A DNA stretch of 64,000 bases from Siphonodentalium dalli (GCA_032622095.1 CP136064.1:265000165-265064164), one strand, 5' to 3'; positions 8,201-16,606 are shown, counted from the first letter of the stretch. Program-made: numbers and translations. Notes: generated by a model from the sequence alone, not told the origin.

Positions 8201-9195
8201 CTATAACCGGAGTGTGGACCACGCCAGAATTATTCAAAGCAATGGATGTTGGCTACAAAATACTTGATGTGTACCAAATTTGGCATTGGACAGATTGGAC
8301 AGATGAAATATACAAATCCTATATCGATAAACATCTAAAGATCAAACAGGAATGTAGTGGTTATCCATTTGGTGTTGAGACAGAAGAACAGAAACAAAAG
8401 TTTGTACAGGATTATTATGCAGCTGAGGGTATAAAATTGGAGAACATCGAGAAGAATCCAGGAAAACGTCAAATATCTAAAATTATGATTAATTGTATAT
8501 GGGGTAAGAATGCACAAAGAAATCTTATGTCAAAAACAGAGTATGTGGATAAACCATCACGTTATTTTGAATTGCTTACTAGTAACAATATAATTGTTCA
8601 AAATGTTACACTTCTTGATGGTGACAAATTCATTCTGGTAAATTATGTTGACATCTTAGATAATATTGAACCTCATCATTCAGCAAATGTTGTTGTTGCT
8701 TCTTTTGTTACAGCGTATGCAAGATTACAATTGTATAAAGTTTTAGAAAAACTTGGAGATAGAGTGCTGTATTTTGATACAGACAGCTGTATGTATGTCA
8801 GTGATCCATCAAAGAAGAACATCAAAACTATCGAAGGAAGATTGGGGAAATGGAGCGACGAACATCCAGATGCAAAGATTGTCAAATTTGTTGGACTTGG
8901 GCCAAAGAACTACGGATATGAATACATCAAAGATGGGAGAAGATACACCAAATGTAAGGTAAAAGGTATCACTCTTGATTACAGCACAAGTCAAAAAGTT
9001 AATTTTGAAACAATGGTACAATGTGTTAATGATCGTGAAAATTTCAAAACTGTTGTTGAGTATCCTTCCAGAATTAAAAGACAAAAGAACCATCAATTGA
9101 TTAGTGAGTGTCAAACCAAAACTTTCAGATCGGTGTACACAAAACGAAAACTCGTCAATGGTATTCATACATACCCATACGGATGGAGATGTTGA
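5122..9195 (+). CDS. Protein-primed family B DNA polymerase
   Basis: 1357 aa replicative polymerase of the Polinton/adenovirus-like (DNA_pol_B_2) group, which copies linear DNA from a terminal protein. N-terminus: nuclear-signal-like stretch shared with the CCHC protein (1-32), then four acidic 12-residue repeats (33-80, METDEAESEES type). Residues about 385-495 are Cys/His-rich with several CxxC...HxC zinc-finger-like modules. Exonuclease: ExoI DFE (D518, E520), ExoII HNAQGYD (N590, D595), ExoIII Y716-x3-D720. Polymerase: motif A DVCSLYP (D941), motif B K1120-x3-N1124 with WGK, motif C YFDTDS (D1219, D1221), and the KNY motif (K1262, Y1264). All catalytic residues are present, so it looks active. 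The next gene begins just after or within its 3' end. TATA box 99 bp upstream of the ATG. Confidence 0.96.
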   Translation: MFKRIKRPVSDDSASEEDIVRKRPRPAVIEESEMETDEAESEESDMETDEAESEESDMETDEAESEESDMETDGGESEESSSDGQIGRGRRQNREIGGKRKRSLARERVVFNPTKYFKLELNSEKFSRKFKSPSRQFGVKFEKFTDPIENIPEIFEKLTEELKQKCSANEKTRIRVTINHPGLDMNIFIPFTKASELNGETLMDNIQNVVQSNADFTIHDGALNFEIFVTDIPEGGTRHSLHYGPFADKNKLTKVKRSIVRIENADDVMCMARSIVVGMCKADSDGSACWSKKWKRIRQSIYTAQTDAAKNLLNRAGIPHDTVCSINEFHKIQEILYPEYVVKIHNEFAGAGFLFEPAEMCSESKCVHIYYNNNHFDTITSIKGFLGTSYYCEFCDIGFKSRGDHRCRFVCACWSLTQCNFTNLVKCRTCRRSFRSKSCFDNHLKTEGKQKRKICDLVQLCKICDEEFLINKSNRHICAGLKKCKHCKEIVEADHRCYIPKYESPEKKPAKIPYVFFDFECRQDTGVHIPNFCVAHTACGDCMCKPIEEKCETCGPDSREFVFKGDNVLTDFTNWLFHQDHKGCVAIAHNAQGYDAQFLLQALIQSGIHKPELIMNGNKILSLKCNSVKVIDSLSFLMMPLSKFPQTFQLNEMAKGHFPHWANSPKFQNYIGPYLACDYYKPDMMSVENREKFFEWYNEKIENYAIFNFQEEIEKYCKSDVDILRRGCGKFRKYILETEQIDPFIESITLAQVCNLAWRKNSMPEKTIGIIPDGGYPCAKNYSMKAIRWLQHISLSRMITIKHALNGGEIKIGGHYVDGYEEATRTVFEMNGCLFHGCPKCYNNRQYKNPYTMLTMEELYTRTQQKKDELESLGYRVESIWEHQIDERMKSDVKFKQQMESFYKHRDPILPREALFGGRTNAIKLYEEIDQDSTKEIKFIDVCSLYPFCNKYKFYPVGHPEILSQEQIDQEHIRDYAGLVKCTILPPSKLYIPVLPIHCNKKMVFTLCNTCAINENETCNHSEEDRAITGVWTTPELFKAMDVGYKILDVYQIWHWTDWTDEIYKSYIDKHLKIKQECSGYPFGVETEEQKQKFVQDYYAAEGIKLENIEKNPGKRQISKIMINCIWGKNAQRNLMSKTEYVDKPSRYFELLTSNNIIVQNVTLLDGDKFILVNYVDILDNIEPHHSANVVVASFVTAYARLQLYKVLEKLGDRVLYFDTDSCMYVSDPSKKNIKTIEGRLGKWSDEHPDAKIVKFVGLGPKNYGYEYIKDGRRYTKCKVKGITLDYSTSQKVNFETMVQCVNDRENFKTVVEYPSRIKRQKNHQLISECQTKTFRSVYTKRKLVNGIHTYPYGWRC

Positions 9196-9211
9196 GTCAT
9201 TTCATGTCAAG

Positions 9212-9808
9212 ATGTTGGCAGGAGTAGTACCTCCAGAAATTGCTGAGAAGATTTATGGATATTTGGTGGCACAGTCAACGCTTATTCCAGAGATAAAGAA
9301 GGAATTACAAGAAGTCTGGTTTGAAAGAGAAAAGAAAGCAATACTACGATGCTGTGATGTCGGCGAATGTTTACAGAGATTGGCCTATCTTGAGTCAAGT
9401 ATATCTTCTCATTTCTCTCAAAAATATATTGAATCATTTATTAAATTCAAAACATTTTTTCTCATTGAAAAAATATCTGATTTTTGGACATTTGGTGCTG
9501 ATCAACACCATTTAGATTTAGATTTAGGAACTTTTGATGAACATGACTATATTCATTATACAAAGTATGAAGATCATTTACCTCTTGATGGGGGAACTTT
9601 TGAATCAGTTCCTAGGATCTATGGGTATTTGTTAACAAAAAAAATGTCAACATATGCAAAAATTAAAAACATTTTGGGGGATGATTTTTTTATTTACAGA
9701 ACAAAGCACAGAAGAATAGAAGACTATGATGATTGGATTATTGAAATGTATGGAAATATTTACAGCTTTGGAGATTTCTCTTTAAGAACTAAATTCACAC
9801 GTCGTTAA
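9212..9808 (+). CDS. Unknown protein following the polymerase
   Basis: 198 aa from the first in-frame ATG after the polymerase stop (TCAAGATG); in-frame ATGs at 9158 and 9104, inside the polymerase gene, would add 18 or 36 residues. The N-terminus (VVPPEIAEKIYGYL) loosely recalls an F-box, and a similar RIYGYLLTKK stretch recurs later in the protein. The rest is charged and aromatic. No family recognised; the F-box idea is weak. Lies 33 nt upstream of the ATPase gene. Confidence 0.65.
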   Translation: MLAGVVPPEIAEKIYGYLVAQSTLIPEIKKELQEVWFEREKKAILRCCDVGECLQRLAYLESSISSHFSQKYIESFIKFKTFFLIEKISDFWTFGADQHHLDLDLGTFDEHDYIHYTKYEDHLPLDGGTFESVPRIYGYLLTKKMSTYAKIKNILGDDFFIYRTKHRRIEDYDDWIIEMYGNIYSFGDFSLRTKFTRR

Positions 9809-9841
9809 GTTCACTCTCTGATTAGACATCAAAGTGACAAC

Positions 9842-10492
9842 ATGGAAGAATCTTTACTTTTCCAACATCCGTGTAATTTCTTTATCAGCGGACCTAGTGG
9901 ATCAGGTAAAACAGAATTTGTTAAAAAAGTTATTGAATTTAAACACGATTTATTCCAAACACCACCAAAGAAAATAGTTTGGTGTTACAAAGAATGGCAA
10001 GACACATACAATCGTATAAAAGAAATTGATAACGTTAAGTTTATCGATGGTATTCCAGACGATGATGAGGAAATTGTATCAGATAAATCATTTCCTCATC
10101 TTGTTGTTTTCGATGACATGATGGGGGAACAAGATGAAGACAAAATAATGCTTTGGTTTACTAGAAAAGGTCATCATCGAAATGCTTCAATAATTTACAT
10201 TACTCAAAACATGTTCCAAAAATCAAAAAGTAGCAGAACTATAAGTTTGAATGCACACTACATGGTTTTATTTCAAAGCGTTCGAGATAAAAATCAAATA
10301 AAAGTTTTGGCTCATCAAATGCAAACCAATCATTTGAAACAAGCATACGAAGATGCAACTTCAATAAATCATGGATATATTTTAGTAGATTTTCATCCTA
10401 GAACAGAAAATTATTTGCGAATTAGAACTGATATTTTCCATAAATGGTTGACAGATAATGACCGAGGTCCTGTCATATATTCAAAAGTATAA
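9842..10492 (+). CDS. A32-like (FtsK/HerA) genome-packaging ATPase
   Basis: 216 aa. Walker A GPSGSGKT (17-24), Walker B LVVFDD (D91, D92) and a sensor-like YITQN ending at N123, in the order and spacing of the A32-type ATPases that pump DNA into capsids of Polintons, adintoviruses and NCLDVs. About the usual length for the family. Start at 9842 follows ACAAC directly and precedes the Walker A strand by about 12 residues. It should act at the portal or vertex during virion filling. Confidence 0.92.
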   Translation: MEESLLFQHPCNFFISGPSGSGKTEFVKKVIEFKHDLFQTPPKKIVWCYKEWQDTYNRIKEIDNVKFIDGIPDDDEEIVSDKSFPHLVVFDDMMGEQDEDKIMLWFTRKGHHRNASIIYITQNMFQKSKSSRTISLNAHYMVLFQSVRDKNQIKVLAHQMQTNHLKQAYEDATSINHGYILVDFHPRTENYLRIRTDIFHKWLTDNDRGPVIYSKV

Positions 10493-10526
10493 ATTCAGTT
10501 GTTGTTATTTTTTTCATTTTAGAACC

Positions 10527-11114
10527 ATGTCGTCCACCGAGATGTTTAGTCGTGATGAACTGTCACAAATTATAAATTTCTTCACTTTTGCAGCTGAATT
10601 ATTTCTTGAAAATGATTGGAAATTACCATCACAGACAAAAAAGTTTTTTCAGAGAAATAAAAATGTTCTTAAAAAAATCTCTGATCGATCAACTGATATG
10701 GAAACAAAACGCAAATTAATTTTACAACGAGGTGGTAGTGGGTTTCTTGGAGGAGTTTTAATTAGAAGTCTTTTGAAAAATTCATTTGAACAAACTGGTA
10801 GACAATCTAAAAGTAAATCAAAGGTTTCTCCAAAACGTTCAAAGATTACTCGGAAGCAAACACAACAAAGAGGTAATCAAAAAGAATCTAAACGTAAAAC
10901 AAAGCTTTCTCTAAATCATTCAAAGTTTACACCGATGCAAACTCAACAAAATCAACATTCTAAATTTACACCTATACCTTCTCAGCAGAACCCTCAACAT
11001 CAACCGTTACAAAAAAAACCAGTTATTGATCTTGAATTTTCAAAATTTATGCCGTTGTCTGATCCATCGAAATCGGCATTCGAAGCTTTAGAATGGTTCA
11101 ATCCGAAAAGATAA
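10527..11114 (+). CDS. Basic virion-type protein with putative protease site
   Basis: 195 aa from the ATG at 10527; the longer frame from 10458 overlaps the ATPase 3' end. Residues 1-66 are helical. At Q67-R-G-G70 there is a site resembling adenain cleavage sequences (xxGG), followed by a glycine/hydrophobic segment SGFLGGVLIRSLL, then a long Lys/Arg/Ser/Gln-rich tail with repeated SKFTP-like motifs. This resembles core or membrane-lytic virion proteins matured by the element's own protease (inference). Confidence 0.7.
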   Translation: MSSTEMFSRDELSQIINFFTFAAELFLENDWKLPSQTKKFFQRNKNVLKKISDRSTDMETKRKLILQRGGSGFLGGVLIRSLLKNSFEQTGRQSKSKSKVSPKRSKITRKQTQQRGNQKESKRKTKLSLNHSKFTPMQTQQNQHSKFTPIPSQQNPQHQPLQKKPVIDLEFSKFMPLSDPSKSAFEALEWFNPKR

Positions 11115-11170
11115 AAGATGAAACATATAATTTTTCTGCTCATTTTGAGACAACTACTTAGACTGTGAAG

Positions 11171-11533
11171 ATGCCTTCAAAAACTAAGAGCCGGAAAGCA
11201 CCGCTGATAAAAAAATATGGTGAGTTGATTGTTGCAATGAGTAAAGTTCCATCTGCATATAAAAAGAAAATGATCAACGATGCTCCGAAACAAGTGATGG
11301 ATTGCATTTCAGAATGTTGTCAAAATCTTTTAAAAGGTAATGTAAAACTGAATGAAGCTCAGAACCGCAAGTTACATTCGAAGCGTAAACATATCAGATA
11401 TCTTGCAGACAAGAACAAACCTTTGCAACAAAAGAAGAAAATTTTGAATCAAAAAGGTGGCTTTTTACCATTATTATTTCTTGCTCCATTGATTAGCAAA
11501 ACATTAGGTGCAGTTGTTAAAAATATTTTGTAA
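11171..11533 (+). CDS. Small basic protein with QKGG site and hydrophobic tail
   Basis: 120 aa starting at the ATG at 11171; a GTG two codons earlier is not a likely eukaryotic start. Residues 1-92 are strongly basic with an internal Cys cluster (C45, C49, C50). Q94-K-G-G97 is followed by the hydrophobic stretch FLPLLFLAPLISKTLGAVV. I recognise this layout (basic helix, GGF, hydrophobic end) as recurrent in invertebrate Polinton-like elements. Likely virion DNA-binding or membrane-penetration protein processed by the cysteine protease; inference. Confidence 0.75.
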   Translation: MPSKTKSRKAPLIKKYGELIVAMSKVPSAYKKKMINDAPKQVMDCISECCQNLLKGNVKLNEAQNRKLHSKRKHIRYLADKNKPLQQKKKILNQKGGFLPLLFLAPLISKTLGAVVKNIL

Positions 11534-11553
11534 AAACTAAATCTCAAATAAAT

Positions 11554-12261
11554 ATGAAGAAAATGGTTATTGTACCATTCAGAATGTTGGAAGATTTCAA
11601 ACAATGGGAAATGTCAGAAATGAATAAACCTCAATTACCTCCTGATCCTGCAATTTCAAATGTTTCAGATTCTTACAAAGAATTGAAATCAGTTTATGAT
11701 AAAAATATTTCTGAATCAGAAAAGTCACAGTTATTTGGAGAAAATTTGTACAAATTGAAAACTTCACAAAAATCTTTAAATTCAAAATTCAGATTACCTG
11801 AACAAAAGTTATCTGAAAACTTTGGGAAAATGAGTGACCATATATTGGAAAGTGTGCCATCTAAATTTCGTGGTAAAGCACAACAAATTTTATCATTGTT
11901 GTCAACTAATCCTAAACTTAGATGGGATGATCGTGGACAATTAATTTATGGAACAGAAACAGTTACTGGATCAAATATAATTGATTTGATAAACGATGTT
12001 GTTCGTCACCGAAAAGGTTTTAACCCAGTTGGTTATGAAACATTCCTACGTGGATTGGGGGAACTTAATATACCACAAGATTATGTAGGTAACAGGGATC
12101 GATGGCTGTGGATGCAAAGACATTTAAAAGGTCACACTGGTGATGAGTTTCATACACCTCATGCAACTCCTATCAGTGGCAAGTCAAGAAAACGTTCAGT
12201 TGATATTTTAACACCAGAAACCAGAAAAACTATTTTGAAAGGATGGTCCTCACTTACATAA
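11554..12261 (+). CDS. Conserved Polinton protein, function unknown
   Basis: 235 aa. N-terminal MVIVPFRMLEDF, a central helical region, a segment with VPSKFRGKAQQIL and GSNIIDLINDVVR, and a basic end. I recognise the overall pattern from other invertebrate Polinton-like elements but know of no assigned function. It overlaps the integrase start by 19 nt. Position among virion genes suggests a structural or assembly role, not established. Confidence 0.7.
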   Translation: MKKMVIVPFRMLEDFKQWEMSEMNKPQLPPDPAISNVSDSYKELKSVYDKNISESEKSQLFGENLYKLKTSQKSLNSKFRLPEQKLSENFGKMSDHILESVPSKFRGKAQQILSLLSTNPKLRWDDRGQLIYGTETVTGSNIIDLINDVVRHRKGFNPVGYETFLRGLGELNIPQDYVGNRDRWLWMQRHLKGHTGDEFHTPHATPISGKSRKRSVDILTPETRKTILKGWSSLT

Positions 12262-13139
12262 AATTTGACAAACTTCTAACTGAAATTTACTACAATCCAA
12301 AAGAAGTTGGTGGTTTCAGTGGAGCAAATCAACTTTTTAAAAATGCAAAAGAAACAAATAACAAAATTAAACTTTCAGATGTTAAAAAATGGTTACAATG
12401 GCAAAAAACATATACTTTGCACAAACCAATTGTTCGGAAATTTCGCAGACGTAAAACTATTGTTGCAGGAATTGATATTCAGTGGCAAGCTGATCTGGCA
12501 GATTTGCAAACTTTGCAAAAGCACAATGACAATTACAGATATTTACTTTGTGTTATTGATGTGTTCTCAAAATTTGCATGGGTTGAAAAAATTAAAGATA
12601 AAACTGGTAAAACTTTAGTTAAAACATTTCAGAAAATTCTAAAATCATCAAAACGAAAACCAGCTTCATTTCAATCTGACAAAGGTTCAGAATTCAAAAA
12701 TAAATTATTTTTACAATTTTTGAAATCTAAGAAAATTCATTTTTTCACAACAGAGAATCCAGAGACAAAAGCAAGTATAGTTGAACGTTTTCAACGGACA
12801 TTGAAAACAAAGATGTGGAAATATTTTACACATAATCAAACTTTGAAATACGTTGATGTTTTGCACGATTTTGTGAATTCTTACAACAAAAGTTTTCATA
12901 GAAGTATTAAGATGGCACCAGTTTTAGTAACTCGAGAAAATGAAATTGAAGTTTCCAGAAATCTTTATGGAAAGTTAAAAACGAAAAAAGATAAGATGTT
13001 GAAAGTTGGAGATTTTGTTAGAATAAATAAAACAAAGAGAACTTTTGATAAAGGATATCTTCCAAATTGGACAAAAGAAATTTTCAAAATTAGTAGAGTT
13101 TGTAAAAGTACACCATTAACTTACAAATTAGTAGATTGA
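12243..13139 (+). CDS. Retroviral-type (RVE) integrase, truncated by TGA
   Basis: 298 aa up to an in-frame TGA. Residues 1-75 form the N-terminal region (KEVGGFSGANQLF... KKWLQWQKTYTLHKP). The RNase H-like core carries the acidic triad D84 (WQADLADL), D146 (FQSDKGSEF) and E181 (ETKASIVERF), with 34 residues between the last two. An SH3-like C-terminal part (VGDFVRINK) follows. The enzyme would cut the target and join element ends, giving the 6-bp duplication seen. All catalytic residues are intact, but the chromodomain that should follow is separated by the stop at 13137-13139. Confidence 0.92.
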   Translation: MVLTYIKFDKLLTEIYYNPKEVGGFSGANQLFKNAKETNNKIKLSDVKKWLQWQKTYTLHKPIVRKFRRRKTIVAGIDIQWQADLADLQTLQKHNDNYRYLLCVIDVFSKFAWVEKIKDKTGKTLVKTFQKILKSSKRKPASFQSDKGSEFKNKLFLQFLKSKKIHFFTTENPETKASIVERFQRTLKTKMWKYFTHNQTLKYVDVLHDFVNSYNKSFHRSIKMAPVLVTRENEIEVSRNLYGKLKTKKDKMLKVGDFVRINKTKRTFDKGYLPNWTKEIFKISRVCKSTPLTYKLVD

Positions 13140-13337
13140 GATGGTGAAAACATCGCAGGATCATTTTATGGTAAAGAAATTCAACATATAAAAGATAATA
13201 AAGTTTACGAAATTGAATCAGTTGTTGGTAAACGTTCAAGAAAAGTTGCTGGTAAATCAGTTAGAGAAATTAAAGTTCATTGGGCTGGTTATCCTAAAAA
13301 ATTTGACAGTTGGATACCTGCCACAAATTTGGTATAA
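13140..13337 (+). pseudogene. Integrase chromodomain cut off by in-frame TGA
   Basis: Reading on in the same frame past the TGA gives 65 more residues with no further stop until TAA at 13335-13337. It contains a GSFYGKEIQ linker and a chromodomain-like end (VHWAGYP...DSWIPATNL, with the aromatic Trp pair). The frame is intact on both sides, so a single nonsense change is the simplest explanation; stop-codon readthrough is possible but no readthrough motif is visible after the TGA. Chromodomains commonly direct integrases to chromatin marks. Confidence 0.8.
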
Positions 13338-13347
13338 AACTTTTAAC

Positions 13348-13611
13348 ATGTCTCAAAATGGTTCAGTTGGTCTCGATGCTCCATCACAATTTCAAATCTG
13401 TGGAGAAAAAATTGCAAAAAATCAAGTAACATATTTTACACAAATTATTATAATTGTTGGTATAATCGCTACAGCAATTGTTCATTTAAGTTTACAAAGT
13501 GAAAATAACGAACTGTGGTTAATTTTACTCAGTAGTTCTTTGGGGTACATTTTACCAACACCGCGTTTGAAATATTTGAAAAATCAGTCGGCAGAAATTT
13601 TGAAAGTATGA
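13348..13611 (+). CDS. Small membrane protein
   Basis: 87 aa with two hydrophobic segments, about residues 33-50 (IIIIVGIIATAIVHLSL) and 57-73 (ELWLILLSSSLGYILP), so probably two transmembrane helices. Start at 13348, ten bases after the chromodomain stop; its TGA overlaps the next gene's ATG as ATGA. I recognise the LW-LLSSSLGYxLP pattern from other Polinton-like elements, but its function is unknown; a viral membrane or holin-like role would be speculation. Confidence 0.75.
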   Translation: MSQNGSVGLDAPSQFQICGEKIAKNQVTYFTQIIIIVGIIATAIVHLSLQSENNELWLILLSSSLGYILPTPRLKYLKNQSAEILKV

Positions 13612-14459
13612 ATCCTTTCTACATTACAATTCCGAGCGACAGTTCGATGGTAATGTATCCAAACAATACTCAATGTTGTTTTACTGTACAATTACCAAAA
13701 CCAGTTCAAATTGATAAAGAAAAATGGGAAGTTGCATTAGCCGAACTGATAACACCTTCAGAAACATACAATGTTACAGGGGATTCGTGTAAATTCAATT
13801 TGATTACAACTGATGCAATATTACTGTCTGTTCTTCAAAATCGTTTTGAAGAAAAGATATTTAGGAGACCTGATGGCGTTCATGCACTTGAAATACAGAT
13901 ACAAAATGGTTCGTATACCTCTGCGACAGATTTAGTTGATACAATGCAAGATGTAATTGATGAAACACTTGGAGAAGCAATGCAAAACGAATACGGATTT
14001 CACATCGGGTACTCAAAAGGTACAAAACGTGTGAAAATTATTCGCAAGAGTTTAAGTAACACAAAACTAGGAATTGAATTACCACAATGTCTTTTGCACA
14101 AGTTGGGTTACAAAACTGAAAACGCTTCTGAAGATTTTTATTCAAATAATAGATTTCCGTTTGGTGTAGATTTGAATGTTGGTCATAATCTAATGTTTGT
14201 TTATTCTGATATTGCCGATTACACATTTGTTGGAAATGTTGAAGTACAAATTTTACGAGTTGTTTCTTTCAGAAGTAAAAGAGATATCGACGGATTACAT
14301 GTAAAACATGAATTTTTAAATTTACATTATGTTCCAGTTTCAAAGTCATACTTTGACAAAATTAGTGTAAATATAAGTGGCGACACAGGAAAATCAATTC
14401 AGTTTATCGGTGGTAAGTCTTTGGTGAAGCTACATTTCAGAAAACGAGAGGAGTTCTAA
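13608..14459 (+). CDS. Putative minor capsid (penton-like) protein
   Basis: 283 aa starting in an ATGA overlap. The opening pattern (FYITIPSDSSM... then WEVALAELITP) is one I recognise from virus-like transposons of invertebrates, next to the capsid gene. Beta-rich composition fits a jelly-roll virion protein, so a penton/minor capsid role is the best guess from size and position. No catalytic motif. A structure prediction would settle whether it is a single jelly roll. Confidence 0.65.
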   Translation: MNPFYITIPSDSSMVMYPNNTQCCFTVQLPKPVQIDKEKWEVALAELITPSETYNVTGDSCKFNLITTDAILLSVLQNRFEEKIFRRPDGVHALEIQIQNGSYTSATDLVDTMQDVIDETLGEAMQNEYGFHIGYSKGTKRVKIIRKSLSNTKLGIELPQCLLHKLGYKTENASEDFYSNNRFPFGVDLNVGHNLMFVYSDIADYTFVGNVEVQILRVVSFRSKRDIDGLHVKHEFLNLHYVPVSKSYFDKISVNISGDTGKSIQFIGGKSLVKLHFRKREEF

Positions 14460-14464
14460 AAACA

Positions 14465-14839
14465 ATGTTCCCCGTGTATAGAGGCGTACCACGGCAATAT
14501 GGTAATGGTATTGGTTCAATTTTCAAATCAGTTATGAGATCTGCTATACCATTTCTAAAACCGCTTGGTCGGACAGCTTTACAACTTGCGAAAAAACACA
14601 CTTTTGGTGTTGCAGATGAAATTATTAATCAAGGTAAAAGTCCGAAAGAAGCGTTGATGTCTGAAGGTAAAAAAGCTTTAAAATCTTTTGGCACACAAGC
14701 TAAAAATCAAATTTTGAACTCGAGAAAAAAACCTAGAAAAAGAGTAGCGACTTCAAAAATGAATCATTCAGCTGTCAAACGCCGAAAAAGTCAGTCGAAA
14801 AATCATCCTAGCAGTCGAGCTCTTGATATTTTTGATTAA
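14465..14839 (+). CDS. Basic virion protein, pVI-like layout
   Basis: 124 aa. A Gly/hydrophobic amphipathic N-terminal half (GIGSIFKSVMRSAIPFLKPLG) is followed by a Lys/Arg-rich tail (RKKPRKRVAT, KRRKSQSK). This layout recalls adenovirus core or membrane-lytic proteins, suggesting DNA binding or endosome penetration, but no homology is claimed. Placed five bases after the penton-like gene and two before the major capsid candidate. Confidence 0.7.
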   Translation: MFPVYRGVPRQYGNGIGSIFKSVMRSAIPFLKPLGRTALQLAKKHTFGVADEIINQGKSPKEALMSEGKKALKSFGTQAKNQILNSRKKPRKRVATSKMNHSAVKRRKSQSKNHPSSRALDIFD

Positions 14840-14841
14840 TC

Positions 14842-16146
14842 ATGGCACAAATGGTAAATGGATCATGCGAATGCAATAAATCGGAACTTGATATAACACA
14901 TGTTCCACCAACGGTGGCTACAATGTCAGAATCGCAGTGGATCGAAAATCATCCTATTGCACCGCTGAATAATTCTGCTCCGATAGAGTTTGTCATACCA
15001 TCTCAAACCGAAAAGTGGACAGATATTAATCAATCTTATCTTTATGTGAAATTCAAAATTACAAAAAAAGATGGAACTAATTTGGTAGCTGCTACGGAAT
15101 TAGCACCTGTTAACAATTTCTTTCATAGCATGTTCAGCAGTATCGATGTTTACTTGAACAACAAATTGATAACTTCGAATTCTGACACTTACCCATACCG
15201 AGCATATTTCGAAAATCTGTTGGGATACTCTCAAGAATATAAAGATAATCAATTAGCAAATTTAGAAATGTGGTATGGCGATACAGCAGAACAATTTGAA
15301 GAGAGCACCAAAGGTGGTGCTAATGCTGGATTAACTTCTAGAGAAAGTTTGATCACTGGTAGTAAATTTGTTGAACTATGCGGACGCTTACACACCGATC
15401 TGTTTCTTCAAGAAAAATATTTACCAAATGGAATTGAAATTCGTATCAGATTAAACAGATCACCATCAAAATTTTGCCTCATTGGCTCCGAGGATGGACA
15501 AATTGTTTTCGAATCAGCAGTGTTCCATGTCAGAACAGTTAGTCTCTTTCCAGCGGTCTCAAATAAATTAAATCAAGAAATTGCCCAGTCAAAAATGAAA
15601 CTACCTATCAGACGAGTAGAAATAAAAACTTTCACAATTAGTACTGGACTTAGATCAAAAATTGAAGACCACTTATTTCAAGGACAATTACCAAAGAGAA
15701 TTTTTATTGCGTTGGTCGAAAATAAAGATATGAATGGAGATTTGGGTACCAATCCATTCCACTTCAAACATTTCAGTTTGAATAAATTGGAAGTTAGTCA
15801 AGACGGTCATACAATACATAACCGTCCATTTGAACCAAACTTCGCAACAAAACAATGTCTCAGATCATATTTATCTTTGTATCAATCTTTAGGAATGTTT
15901 GGTGTCAACAAATCAATTGGCATTAATTTAAAAGAATATATGAATGGTTATTGTTTGTGGGGTTTCGACTTGACACCGGACCAAGGAAGCGACGAGGGAC
16001 ATCTACATCCTATAAAGACAGGGAACCTGCGTTTGGAGCTTCAGTTCTTGACAGCTCTCACTACAGCCGTCAACGTTTTGGTGTATGCTGAATTCGACAG
16101 TGAAATAGAGATCACAGCTTTGAGAGAAGTGCTTACTGACTATTAG
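14842..16146 (+). CDS. Putative major capsid protein
   Basis: 434 aa, the largest virion-type gene. Beta-rich without membrane segments; recognisable stretches include PIEFVIPSQTEKWTDINQS near residue 50, NNFFHSMFSSIDVYLNN near 90, and the C-terminal NGYCLWGFDLTPDQ...VNVLVYAEFDSEIEI. I associate it with invertebrate proteins labelled F54H12.2-like (from memory). Its place between basic virion proteins and the protease is that of the Polinton major capsid gene. At 434 aa it is shorter than many double-jelly-roll capsid proteins, so the fold needs checking. Confidence 0.72.
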   Translation: MAQMVNGSCECNKSELDITHVPPTVATMSESQWIENHPIAPLNNSAPIEFVIPSQTEKWTDINQSYLYVKFKITKKDGTNLVAATELAPVNNFFHSMFSSIDVYLNNKLITSNSDTYPYRAYFENLLGYSQEYKDNQLANLEMWYGDTAEQFEESTKGGANAGLTSRESLITGSKFVELCGRLHTDLFLQEKYLPNGIEIRIRLNRSPSKFCLIGSEDGQIVFESAVFHVRTVSLFPAVSNKLNQEIAQSKMKLPIRRVEIKTFTISTGLRSKIEDHLFQGQLPKRIFIALVENKDMNGDLGTNPFHFKHFSLNKLEVSQDGHTIHNRPFEPNFATKQCLRSYLSLYQSLGMFGVNKSIGINLKEYMNGYCLWGFDLTPDQGSDEGHLHPIKTGNLRLELQFLTALTTAVNVLVYAEFDSEIEITALREVLTDY

Positions 16147-16147
16147 G

Positions 16148-16606
16148 ATGGAGTTCACAACACAGCTATGGAACTACTATGAAGAATACCGACGTTCACA
16201 ACACGTTGCTCCGAGATTAAAACTGATCTTGGACACACTCAACAACGCTACGATTGAAGAACTACAAGAAATTATTCGCAAGGAAGTGTCAGCAAACTGT
16301 GAAGGATGTAAAATAGAACATCCTAGTCAACGTGAACATGTTCTGTGTTTGTTCTCTACAACTGATGATTGGACAAACCAGTTTATCGACTTAGCACTGA
16401 TTAAACTTGACATATACAATGTTATGGAAAGATGGTTCCCGAAGCTGATGGAGTTAAACCCACACTGCAAGGAGAAGTTCGAAGCATACCTTATGTGGGA
16501 TCATCTGAGAAACAGTTTGGAGCTCAACCGCAAAAAATTCGATGCAGAGTGGACTCTGATGTGGTCACAGCGAGTCAAAGAGAATTACAACGATGCAGAC
16601 AGCTGA
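16148..16606 (+). CDS. Cys/His-rich protein, function unknown
   Basis: 152 aa beginning one base after the capsid stop. It has a possible zinc site, C51-x2-C54-x3-H58 and H64-x2-C67, within a helical protein. No known family. It overlaps the protease start by 14 nt, so the two may be translated from one transcript. Confidence 0.7.
   Translation: MEFTTQLWNYYEEYRRSQHVAPRLKLILDTLNNATIEELQEIIRKEVSANCEGCKIEHPSQREHVLCLFSTTDDWTNQFIDLALIKLDIYNVMERWFPKLMELNPHCKEKFEAYLMWDHLRNSLELNRKKFDAEWTLMWSQRVKENYNDADS

Noticed and set aside
13137-13139. TGA as a selenocysteine codon
   Set aside because: No SECIS-like structure was recognised and the position lies in a linker without a redox motif.
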